NCBI GenBank assembly: GCA_032433595.1
Contig: JASWJB010000056.1
Span: forward strand, 62,001 to 126,000
Length of the DNA: 64,000 bases
DNA from: Conoideocrella luteorostrata
Taxonomy: Eukaryota > Ascomycota > Sordariomycetes > Hypocreales > Clavicipitaceae
Direction of reading: 5' to 3'
Under the pieces are notes generated by a model, which worked only from the letters and a program-made list of their open reading frames with translations, made no database searches and was not told where the DNA came from. Below, one piece after another: positions 20,886-31,900 of this stretch; positions within the stretch are counted from its first letter, which is position 1; each line of letters starts with the position of its first letter. The position numbers were made by a program, and so were the translations under genes.

Positions 20886-22930
20886 TCACTCGTGCACATC
20901 TTGTACCGGCGGTGGAGGTGGTGGAGGTGGCTTCGCTGCCTGATCAGAGGGTGCAGGCGGAGGTGGAGGAGGAGGCACCGGTCTGCCCCCGTCGACAATA
21001 ATCTGCTGATCTATCCTGTCGCCAGTCTTGCCGTGCTCAACCCGCTTCCACGTCAGAATGCGCGCCTCATTGGTGTCAACTTCGAAGATGCGCAAACGAC
21101 GAACATAGCCACCGTAGCCAGCATAGCCGCCAAACCCAACCCCGCCAGCGTAACACATCCACAAGGCGGGCTTTTGTACTTGAGGGGGTGGTTGTTGGTC
21201 TGGGGCGTGTTCTTTCGGAGTCCCCGCCTGGGTGACGTTTTGGAGCGACAAGAGGCAGTAGTCGTTGCAGTGGTCACTTGGGAGGTGTCAGTAATCAAGC
21301 AAAGTAGGCGATGGGAATGAGGGAAGAGAGGAAACACGAATACGTACTGTCCTGCGCTGACCATGACGACGCCATGTTCTACAAGAGCATCTCGGAAACC
21401 GGAATTGTAAACTGGGGCGGTGACACCTTCTTTCCACTCGCCGAGCCGGGGCAGGTAGGGATTGGCGTATTCTGTGAGAGGGATGTGAACAAATGCAATA
21501 TCCATGTGGTGATGGCTGTACTGCGAATGGGCGTTCTTGAGGCCAGATGCCGTCTTTTTAAACCAGTCGATCTGGTTTTGCTTGAGCCAGTCGTAACCTG
21601 GGTACTTGCGTTCGTTGGGAGAATAGGAGTGCGTATCCAGGAGGTACATGGTCAGGGCCGAGTGGTCCGAGCCGCCGCGTGCCAGGATTTCAACATAGTA
21701 GTTTCCCACGCCGTCAATGTCGGCTGGCCCAGCTCTTGAGAGTGAGTATGGGAGGGTTTCGTAGAGGGCCATTTGACGCGCCCGAGACATGGTAGACTCG
21801 TCGTCGTGGTTCCCAAAAATGCCGGCGTAGGGGATCTTGCGCGCACTCAGGAGGGAGACAATCTTGAAAATGGCCTTTAATATAGTTGTCAGTTCTGTGG
21901 AAACGGCGTGCGTGTTGGTTTGACGGGCGAAGAGGAATCTTACCGTCGGCGCGTCGGGCGCAGTATCTCCGTTCACCTGATCGCCGCTGAGAACTACAAA
22001 GTCTGGCTTTTCCTCATCAAGCATCTTGGTGACGAACTCCAGAGTTCTGGGATCCGCCTCACATTTCCCTCCCGCGTATCCACCTGGAACGGGATCACGA
22101 CACTCGCCTACGCCGTTGCTGAGATGCAAGTCGCCGATCTGCATAATCTTGAAGCGGCCGTTATCCGCGATTCTCGGTTTCGGCTTCTTACGCTCCTTCG
22201 GTGCACCGCGGCGTACCGTGAGGTGAATACTAAGTAAAGGTCCGCCCGTATTCATCAGCAACTGCGTGCCTGTAATGGCCCAGCCATCGCGAGCTTCGAC
22301 AGCGTCGTCGCCAAAAAGAACGTCAAGGTCAGTGACGGCTTCGTCGGAGTCGCTAGATTTTCTGTTGCCAGATCGCTTAATCCATAAACCTCCGGGACGA
22401 GACTCCCACTGTTCATCGGATTTTGGCGCCTTGCCTTCTTGGGCTTCTGCTGGATTGAGTCTTCCCACCGATATATCCATGACAACCTTATCGTCGGAGG
22501 TAAGATCTTCCTCATGCTTGCGATTAATGTAGAGATATGCTGTTGACGTCCAAGCTCGCCCGAGAAATAGCTCCTTGTCAACACGGTGCCATACGGTTGA
22601 GTCGAGTTCGCACGAGGAGAAAAGTTTCAGACTCGAGCAGGTTACGATGGTAACATCGGTAATGACCAGGCCTGGATGGTGTGTCGGCATATAACCGTGG
22701 ATGGCGTTGGGGAGGACTCTGTAGTTTCGGTCAAGGAAGAAAATGATGAGTATCGTAAACATTAATGCCGCACCCAGCTGGGTGAGCGTGCGAACCTGTA
22801 TACAGAGCGTCAGCATGCGGATTGGTGAAGCGCGCGACCAGATACCAAACGGGATCAGGGCAAAGCTTGAACGAGGGCTTGGCTTCACAACATGCTACCA
22901 GCGGCAACGTACAATCCTTCTCGTCATCAT
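20886..22930 (-). CDS. dcr2: Calcineurin-like phosphoesterase, DCR2 type
   Basis: Four minus-strand exons: 22930-22913 (18 bases, MMTRRI), 22795-21944, 21874-21348 and 21276-20886, total 595 residues. A single membrane anchor (LGAALMFTILIIFFLDR) near the N terminus suggests a type II membrane protein. The phosphoesterase metal site is complete: Asp228-Leu-His230 in IGDLHLSNG, GDQVNGD, GNHDDE, and GHDHCNDYC formed across the last splice junction. The tail is proline-rich (PVPPPPPPPAPSD and PPPPPPPP). Yeast Dcr2 dephosphorylates Sic1 at the start of the cell cycle and Ire1 in the unfolded protein response; the fungal orthologue probably has similar roles. The gene appears fully functional. The short start exon is supported because the frame before VRTLTQ otherwise gives no family-like start. 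Confidence 0.88.
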
Positions 22931-23835
22931 GGTGATGGATATGTAGAGCCACGGACACCGTACGGTGCCTGCGGCGGCAAGTCTGTCTGAGAAGGCAGAG
23001 TCGCGGACAGGCGTGGGAGGTCGGATGGAGAGAAATCCCGAGTCGTCGGTGGTGGTTATAATTTTGAGAGTACGCCAGAAGTCTTGGCGTTAATGCATTC
23101 AGCTATCGCATGACGATGGCATTAAAGGGATGTCGCCCAGTATACAGTTCGAGCTTCGTCGGTGTAGCAGGTACTAAGCGCCGGCAGCCAAAGAAGACAA
23201 TGCAATAGTTACAAAGTAGCGATAGGGGCTGTAGATGGAAAGGCCAGAGACCTGACCGCCGATGGATCTTGGAAGGTTTGCGATCACAAGGGGCGCCTCC
23301 TTGCGTGGAGCATTTTCGAGAGGGTCTACGGAGCAGGGAAGAGTTGCTGGCATGATTGCAGGGCGGCATGACTGGCAGGGCCGGTGTGGCTGGCGGTGCT
23401 GCATTTTACAGGGGGCTCCCCGCCCCACGAGCCAGTCCAGAAGCTCGTCGAGAAAGGTTTAGCTTAGTTGAGTCTGGCTGAAGCTTGCAAGCTTAGGGGG
23501 ACAGGCCTGTCAATTGGGCGCTCCACTTAATGCCGTGGTATTTGTCACTATGCCACGAAACGCCACATGTACGGAGCAAACGCGGGCATTCACTTGGAAT
23601 ACTCAATCTTTCACTGTCGGAACCATGAATTGCGCGCAGTAGTGCATTCATTGTCGTTCCATGACTAGGCTACCACAAACGAGCTACTGCCAGTTATCTA
23701 TTTGTTGGGCATCTACATCCCAGAATTGAGACATCATCTGCGCATGCCTTCGTCAATTTCGCTGCCTAGACCGAGCCTCGTCAGTCGTAGGCGATATCAG
23801 TCAACTCTTAACCGTCTTAGACAAGTGTGAATGAC
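22931..23835. other. Intergenic, no gene recognised
   Basis: Short open frames only. It lies between the 5' end of the DCR2-type gene and the 3' end of the second amidase relic. An ACGGAGCA motif occurs at 23330. Confidence 0.6.
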
Positions 23836-25593
23836 CCTGCTGTTTGTCTTCCGGCACGGGCAAGAACTACGACCATGATCTGATCCGCCAAAATGACTGC
23901 ACCTTTGCCCTGAGATGGACCTGTGATGATGGGTGTATGTTCAACCGTGGTAGACCACCTATCGACTCCAGCCCTATGCGCCATTACATCATCAACCTAC
24001 TTCCCGTCAACATACACCTCCAGCTCCTTTGTCTCGGAAGCAGTGCCGCTTATACTAAGTTTGAAAGTACTACCCGACACGTGGACTTTTTCGCAATTGA
24101 CGTCAACTTGAGGCGTTTTCCGCTCTACTCCTTAAATCCATGTCCTGGAGCGGATTGTGTCTGAAGGTAACGGGGGAGTTGTCTTGGGCGAAGTCCTCCT
24201 CTTAGTCCTTTGCTCAAATGCATACGCATACTTGAGCGATTCTTCATCCGTGTACTCTTTCCCGGCAAAGGTTATATTAACAGGAGTCTCAGCGTTTCCC
24301 ATCTGACCCATCGTCATCTCATACTGCTGTTCGATCCCCGCTCTTAATAAAATCAACTAGACCAGGGTACGATATGGTATTTTTCCTTTCTATGAATCGA
24401 TCGGGGACGTAGTCTTTGGGCTTGGGAAAGAGCATTTCTCCGGCAACGGCAGCAAGAGTGTTGCACCAGGGGTCCTTATTAGCAATGAGGAAGTCGTCCC
24501 ACGTATAGGCGATGATCTTTCCACGTTCGAGTTGATTCCAATCCGATGGAGCGCCAGCAACATTGTTGGGCAGCCCAGAAACAGAGTCATCTTCGTACTT
24601 GGTCAACACAGGGAAGTCTGTCGCAATGACTTCGCCACCGAGGGACTCTATGTCTGCCTTGGCCCTAGCCCAGAGGTCTTTGACCTCTTCGCTGACGTAT
24701 ATAGGCCCTCCTGCCGTGTCTTGACAGCCAATATACATCCGGGGTACACCAAAGCGCTTTCCTTTCAAGGCATCGTTATCTGCACACACGGAATACATTT
24801 TTGGAATTACTGTATCAAAATCTGGCAGCTTGACAAATGATTGATCTCTCCAAAAGTCTCCCTCCTTTACATCATCTCGCTGCGTCAACACATCCAATAT
24901 GGTGAGCATGTCGTTCACGGTTCTGGTATGGGGCACTATCACATCACACGTGGGATAGAGTGGCCAAACGCCCCGGCACGAAATAATACCCCTGGAAGGC
25001 GAGTATGCCACCAGAGCATTGTTCGATGCCGGTGAACGGGCAGAAGACACAGTCTCGGTGCCCAGGCTGAATGCCGCAAGGCTAGCTGCTGTCTCTGTTG
25101 CAGATCCATTGGATGACCCCGACCAAAACGCTGCTGTAAGGTATTCTGGATTATAAGGGCTTTCGGCACGTCCGTTTAAACCTCGTTGCATTCCGCCAGC
25201 CGCCATGGGGGGCATCTTAGTCTCGCCGATACATACAGCACCGGCTTTTCTCAGCTGCTATGCCAAAAAGGCGTCTTCATTGGATAACAAGTTCCGAAAA
25301 GCAGGTGAGCCAGCGGACACGGTCATACCTTGGTATTTGAAGCTATCTTTAAGGAGGTACGGTATGCCATCTAGTAGTCCCAGGAAGCTCCCGTTTGTGC
25401 GACGCTCATCTGCTGCAGCGGCTTCCTCGAAAAGAGCAGGAATCAAATGAACGATTGAGTTCAAGCATTGGCTTCGAGTATCGCAGGTTGCAATTCTTTG
25501 TAGATAGCGGGACACGAGTTCTGTGGAGGTGTATCCAGATTCAAATGCCGACGTGAGGTCTTGAATAGTGGCTTCAACAATTTTGAATTCCAT
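23836..25593 (-). pseudogene. Amidase-signature enzyme, inactivated copy 2 (different subfamily from copy 1)
   Basis: It starts at 25593 with MEFKIVEATIQDLTSAFESG. LLKDSFKYQGMTVSAG carries the triad Lys; ETKMPPMAAGGMQRGLNGRA, then FWSGSSNGSATETAASLAAF (amidase Ser motif) and ETVSSARSPASNNALVAYSP follow. Defects are clear: TAG at 25258-25260 (QLRKAGAV resumes at once, same frame), a one-base shift near 24345 (DFIKSG to GIEQQYEMTM), TAA at 24132-24134 and TAG at 23997-23999. The frame nevertheless remains readable past the third stop (KVHVSGSTFKLSISGTASET, ELEVYVDGK, then IMVVVLARAGRQT). This is the beta-sandwich-like tail of long fungal amidases, so the family length is about 580 residues. No introns are seen. 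The stops are ones a C-to-T change in CAG or CAA would give. A recently inactivated gene is likely because the protein is otherwise well preserved. Confidence 0.82.
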
Positions 25594-26884
25594 CTTGGCA
25601 GCTTAAGACTGGGCAGCAGTATTATCGCTGCCTTGATAGAATAAATCGCAAGAAGGTTGAACAATCGCCGTGGCCACGATCTAACGGGAAATCTGGGTCA
25701 AACCGAAGCTGCGTTAATTCAGACAGATTTTTGGCACCTTTGTCGGGAGAAAACTCAGAGAGAAATTTCACCTCCATCCCGTTTTCCAAGCGGATTTAGG
25801 AACTATATAACCTCTGCAGTTATGTGGTATTACGCTTGGAAACATTCCGACAACAACCTGAGCACACGGTCCCTGCGGGCCAGATGGGTAAGGGTATCTG
25901 AAGTCGGGCGGGGACGCGGGAACCCACAACGGGTCAAAGTGCTCGGTACCACGAGATTAATTCTCAGCCTCTTACGGAGGTGTTTAAGCCGAAGCCGAAG
26001 CCCCGTCGATGTCACTCAGCGAATTGCCTTCAGATTTCTCGGTACCTATCATTGCTTCAGGAAAATACCGCACGTGTTAGTGACAAGATAATAGTGGCTG
26101 AAGCAGTGTAGAATGAGCAACCTGCCAATCAGCCATGCTGTAGATGCATATTGATCTTTCCCACGGCCGCGACTTGCCCAGTCTACAGCCAATTACAACA
26201 TACTCCCTCCTCTCGACAACAGAGATTCGAGTTCAACTTCTGCGATGGTACTGTTATCAAGTTTCAAATTATATAATTGTAAGAGACGGGTGGGTTGAGC
26301 ACGGACAGACCCGTACCGCAGTCACCGGCCGATGCCGGGCGGCAGACCCACCAACTGTCGGCAATGTAGTTAAGATGGCAGTGGATGACGGATGAGAGTC
26401 AGAGTTCGCTCATCTCAACTATAAAATTGCTTTCAATGAGCTTTCAAGAATGTTTATTTCTCAGCATTACTCCCGATGGCCCAGGTCCGCATAGTGGCTA
26501 TTGCATTGTAAAAAAAAATCCCAGCGCGCCTGACTCAGCCACAATGAACGCACAATGACGCATTGAATCGTTGGTGTTTGTTGCCTGCTGGTTCTGCATG
26601 GATAAAGCGACCCATAAGGACTGAGTAGAGTGTGAAGCAATGGCATCACAGACACCATAGTTGCTTACCGAGTTTGAGGGGTTGTGGTCAGGTTGCAAGG
26701 CCATGAATCGTGGCTGAGCATTTTCACACGCCTTAGACGCAATCTTAAGCCAAGTTCGAGCACCGACATAATAATTAATCAGAATCCATTCCACGCTAAA
26801 TCGTGATTTTTCTCTTTGGCACTTGTTAGTTTCATCGATGGGGCAAACTTTCACTTATATCAAGTTCAGGTAGCTCATTAAAAA
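25594..26884. other. Intergenic, no gene recognised
   Basis: Short open frames on both strands without recognisable domains. It holds the presumed promoter of the amidase relic and lies upstream of the 2EXR relic. Confidence 0.55.
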
Positions 26885-27523
26885 ATGAACCAGACATTTC
26901 ATCACTTCTTTAATCTACCGCCCGAGATTCGTCATATGATATGGCAAGCTGCACTCGATCAGCAATGGGTCCTACAATACTACTCGGCCACACCGGGACC
27001 CCCAAGGCAATTTAACAATGCAACTGATCGAAAGATTCCTTTGCGAGGTCTACCAATCCTGCCGTGATGCACTATACATCGCACTATCAACGTCCCGCTA
27101 TGTAGAAATTTTCTCTCGCTAGGTCGATTTTTCTCGAAGTGTCTTTCACTTTGATAACTCGCCTTTCGGCCCCGTCCTACATGACTTAAGCAAGGACTTC
27201 CAGTTCACACCGTGCGTCCAACACATCGTCATTAACCCGGCGAGCTGGGTGTGGCTTTACACACAAGTCTATCAAGTGACAAATAACTGTACCTCTTGCG
27301 GACGTTGGTGATTATGCTGCCGTGGACTGATCCAGCTGATTGCCCTGAAGGCTTGGACAGCTTAGACTGGGCGCCGTTCGAGGACTGGGGTGGTATTTGG
27401 GGAATGCGACACGCAACCCTCTTTCTGCCGAAGCTTATCGAGGATATCAAATACGGTTCGAAAAGGAATGCTGCTCGTAACGCCGCGCATCGAACACGAC
27501 TTGACGAAGCGTATCCCGTAAGG
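26885..27523 (+). pseudogene. 2EXR-domain protein relic
   Basis: It starts MNQTFHHFFNLPPEIRHMIW and continues QAALDQQW, the first half of the fungal 2EXR domain (FxxFxxLPxEIRxxIWxxAL). The next part continues in another frame (RFLCEVYQSCRDALYIALST, then IFSR and TAG near 27120). FHFDNSPFGPVLHDLSKDFQ to HIVINPASWVW and a final block (LRTLVIMLPWTDPADCPEGL to LIEDIKYGS) need a further frame change near 27295. At least two frameshifts and one stop separate the blocks; introns could account for some changes but not the stop. 2EXR proteins are a large, poorly characterised fungal family. Confidence 0.6.
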
Positions 27524-28113
27524 TGAGGGGCTTTCTAGGTTTACCGCTTATCGCATGCATTACACTTTGAGACGCATAGAAAACTTGCTGGAAAAGATGC
27601 CAACAAAATACGGAGTATTTCGAAGTAGATCACAAATACTTCTTTCATACTCCGTGCTGATAATTCATCACGGCATAAGCCAAGTTAATGAAAGATCAAT
27701 GTGTGACAAAAGTCAATATCGCATCCATAATAGGCTTAGCGTCAATGACTAAGAGATCTCTCCCTCACCCAGCCACTCCAGCCACACGCGCCAGGAACGC
27801 GCCGGAAACCCAGAGCGAGCTCATCATCAAGCTCAACGGGCACGATTTCTTCCTAGACAGCCTTTCACCCTACCTTGACGTCACCCGAACATTTAAGACC
27901 TGAACAGACCCGAAAGGCTTGATTTGACAGACTCAGCTTGTAAGGAACTCTGTTGGATCTTGCTCCACAGCCGTTGCGCCAGATTTAAAGCCGCACATTT
28001 CCGGCCCACCTCTCCCTTGCTAAGCTTCCATCCCAACGACCACTCGCCATCACTTGTGCGCGCAACATCACGAGATCACCCCACGAGAATAAAAACCAAA
28101 CACATCATTCATT
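27524..28113. other. Intergenic, promoter side of the Tho1-like gene
   Basis: No gene is recognised. Two TACGGAGTA-type motifs occur at about 27609 and 27648. Confidence 0.5.
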
Positions 28114-28932
28114 ATGACGGATTATAATGCTCTCAAGGTCCCTGACCTGAAGGCTATGCTTGGTCAGCGCAAACTCTTGCAAACTGGAAACAAGCAGGCC
28201 TTGATTGCGCGGTTGCAGGAGGATGATGAGCAGAATGCCTCTGGCGCCGGTGAAGCCAAGACAGGTAAGCGCATCGCTGGCTTCTCTATAGTTTAGCCCC
28301 CCGTAAAAACTATGCAATCCATTGGCTACTGTGCAATATAAGAGCCCGTCGCTAATCCCACATGTTCAGATACCAAGGAAGACGAGATTACCTATAGTGA
28401 CGACGACGTCACGGCGTCCAAACCCGCCGCCGAGGAAGCCACCCCTGAGGAGCCAAAGCCCGAAGAGTTACCTAAGAAGGATGAGGCCGAAGCTGCCGCG
28501 CCCGCTGCCGATACCGCCGCAGAAGCCACTGAGCCCGCTGCGCCAGCACCCTCATTCGCCATGGGCCTCGCATCTACTGAAGCCGACGAAGAGAGCAAAA
28601 AACGTGCTGAACGCGCCAAAAGGTTCGGCATTGAAGAGAATGACGATGCCATAAAGCGTGCCGATCGGGCTAAGCGCTTCGGTCTGGATCAGAAGGAACT
28701 TGCATCTGGTCTTGACTCTGCGCTACCAGAGCGGCCGCTGAAGCGCGGCCGTGGCCGTGGGGGCGAAGGAGACGGTAACCGTCCTGGCAAGCGACAGAGT
28801 CTTGACCGGAGGGGTCGTCACGGTCGTGGTCACAGGCAGGGAGGAGGCAACAGAGAACGCGGTGGTGCCACGTTAGATCCTGCTGAGAAGGCCAAGGCTG
28901 AGAAGAGAGCAGCCAGATTCGCGACCACCTAG
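28114..28932 (+). CDS. tho1: SAP-domain mRNA export factor, Tho1/SARNP (CIP29) family
   Basis: Two exons, 28114-28264 and 28370-28932, total 237 residues. The 105-base intron has a GCTAATC branch near 28350 and joins ACA-G with AT-ACC. Residues about 4-38 (YNALKVPDLKAMLGQRKLLQ, then GNKQALIARLQ) are a SAP motif, a small DNA/RNA-binding helix pair. An acidic Ala/Glu-rich linker follows, then the family hallmark of two repeats, KKRAERAKRFG and KRADRAKRFG. The C terminus is Arg/Gly-rich (RGRGRGGEGDG) and ends EKAKAEKRAARFATT. Relatives act in the nucleus with the TREX/THO machinery and the Sub2/UAP56 helicase in mRNA export. Everything expected is present. Confidence 0.9.
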
Positions 28933-31900
28933 ACCTAACCTCCATACTTCAAGTTATTGTGTTTGATGGGTACAGAGCGAAAGTGTTGTGAGGAAGGAAG
29001 TGTAGTTTTACTCATGGCGAGGAAAAGTAAACAACAAAACAAAACGAAGAGGATGGGGTCGAGAAACAGCGGCGACGCACGATCATTGGAAGGGGAAACA
29101 GATTTTTGTGTGACAATCTCAGATCTATTTTTTGCAACTACACGAGCGATGTACGGGCAAGGACGCTAATAAAAGCAAATGGCGTTGAAACGGTAGGAAT
29201 TTGAGTTTCTAAAGAGGTTGTGGTGCTCCAGGGAGTCTGTAGATAGTGGGCTCGATATTTCTTTGCGGTAACACAGAACCATGTTCAACACATCATTGTG
29301 ATCGACCACCTGTCTGTATTGAACTGGCCCGCCAAGCATACTTTCGTAGTCTGTAGCTGGACAGTAACAGACGTGGCTTGTTGAGTATTAGAACAAGTCC
29401 GCGGAGCAGTCGCCGCGGCTACGAATCCTTGTCAATTACGGAGCAGAAACCATGATTTTCTTGATTAAACACAATAATCCAGGGCCCCAGAGCCTCGTGG
29501 CGGCCAGAATAATTTCGCCCGGGATCACCCTACCTACCTACCTACCTACCGGTCAGCTTGACTTTGAAGAGCAAAATGTCCGAGCCGAGGGCCTCAGCCG
29601 TGCAGCCGTGGCACCCGGCATCAGGCACCCGGCTCCTCTACGTCAAGTAGAAGTACTTCCGGGAACTTTGCGCCTTTTTCGCTTTTCATCGAGTTCAGTA
29701 ATCAAAGGGGGATAAGGGATACCTCGTCCGTACTTCCGAACCTGGCCCTATAACGTTGCATTCGGCGCACGCATCATCATCCAGCACGGGCTAGTTCTTG
29801 TTACACAGCATTGCCGGGTGGCGTTCTTTACCACCTCCTTGAGTAGCAACGAACATATATTACGCCGAGCCTCTGATTATTCCGGAACAATGTCATTTAG
29901 CACGCGTCCAAAAGCCGGGTTATATACCCCGAACGGGCCCCCTTTGGTGTAGACACCATCACAGCGTGAGGCTTCGCTGGCCGCTTTATATGCTGACTTG
30001 TGCTTTCCCGTTTGAGGCTCAACCACGGGATACTATCGCTGTGTTGCGGCATCATCCGTAATACGGCAATAGCTCGACAGGTGTCTTTAGCATGATACCT
30101 TTCTTATTTTATTTCGTCGCTCATAGACTCGTCTCAATACTACAAAATAAAGTATGCAAAAATAACTTAGTTGATCTGGAGCTAATTAGTATTACATATT
30201 TTATCAGCTGATTAGTATAATAGCTGCTATAATTCTGATATACTTAAAGCTAAGAAGTAATATAGACCTAAGACAAAGCAAAGGGGACGAAAAATGTAGT
30301 AGACGAAGCATATTCGCGGAATAGACAGGAAACAACAGTGTAGTTTTGTCTGATGCCAGGAGGACTACTCCGTAGCATGATAAATAATTAAAGAGTGTAA
30401 GGGCCGGTAAGCTGCTTAATGTCGCCAAGAGGGAAAGTGTCTGGTCCTAATCTTGGCCAGTACGGGTACGGCCGTAACTCCACTGTGATGCGAGATCCGC
30501 GACCTAGCTCCCGGATGATCAACAAAGGGCAATCAAGAGTGAGCTACATGGTCGTGAGCCCGCCGTATATTTGGACGCTACATAGTCAGTGAGAATACTA
30601 TTTACAAAAGAGGAGACGCAAACTTGGCGTGATGATTTACGTCCCGTCACGTTTAGTGTATCTCGAATGTCGTTGAACGCAAGAGTAGTTTGACCTCGAA
30701 GCATTCCTTAACGACAGCTACTTACAGGGTAGCTGCAATGTTGGCTGGCTGACCGTCTCACGATGTAGGGATGCTAGACTGAATGTAGAAATTAGCCGCC
30801 AACGCTTGACCGGTGGCGTGTGACAGAAGTCATCGAGCTGACTTTGAGCAAATCCGCTCATCTCATTATCCAATAGAGAGTGTCTTTCACCCGTATCGTA
30901 GACATGACCATGACTAATGGTCACATTACAGTATGAACGAACGTACTTGGGCCAGCAAGATGCGTGAGCAATTTCCAAAATGGTCAATAGTTAACTATGT
31001 GTTGGTTTAAAAGTATGGAAACGGAGTACTTGTCCAGTGTTACTCATGGCGCCGGCTTATGCAAGCAAACCCCATACTCTGCCTTGCGTTCTGTTCTTGG
31101 CGGGATGAGTCCGGCTCTATACGACGTGCAGTCATGATTGTTCCATAAGCTGCGCGCTTGTTCCGCTTGTGAGCTGAGCCGCAAGGTTTTGCGACCAACA
31201 AGACTTTCGCAGAGGTGCGACATCTCACCGTAGCGTCGGTATCGTCACGACAGTGTGGGCAGCCAATTGCAATAATCAATTGGCATATGCGACGAGCACG
31301 TGGATGAATTCAAATGTGAGGAACGAGAGAAGAACAGCCCTAGGCCGTCAATCTTCGCCGGTCATACCAGTTCGAGATGTCAACTTGCAAGGTCCAGCAA
31401 CTCAAACTGTCGCAAGGACCAGCCTTAGGGCATGTCGATGCCTGGCCAATGACATTGTCCACATCCCTGGTCGGTTGCTGGATACCCTTGTCGCTACCTC
31501 GCTTTCGATCTACGATTGGCGCACAGTGATGGGCGAAGGAGGGTTGAGAGCTCAGTTGCAGGCGCGTGTGCGCATTACTCTGCTATTATTGTGAGTGGAA
31601 TTGAAGAGAGCAATTTCTGCTTCATTGTCGTCATGGTATTGTACACTTGGCATTTACGGCGTGGGAACTCGTAAGTATTGTGTACCTGGATCTGATAATT
31701 AAGTGACTTCGACTTGTTTGCTTCCCAGGGTCGTGCAGGGAACCGCCACAATGACGGTGAGCCTCGACGATGACAGTTCAGACACGTAGCCACGCGAGTT
31801 GTGCCACGTCACAAGCCGCAACTTGCTCTACTGTGGCGAAGCAAACCCTTTCCGGCCGCAAAATGCCTTCGATTCTGCCGGTTGCCTCTCGTCCTCCTTG

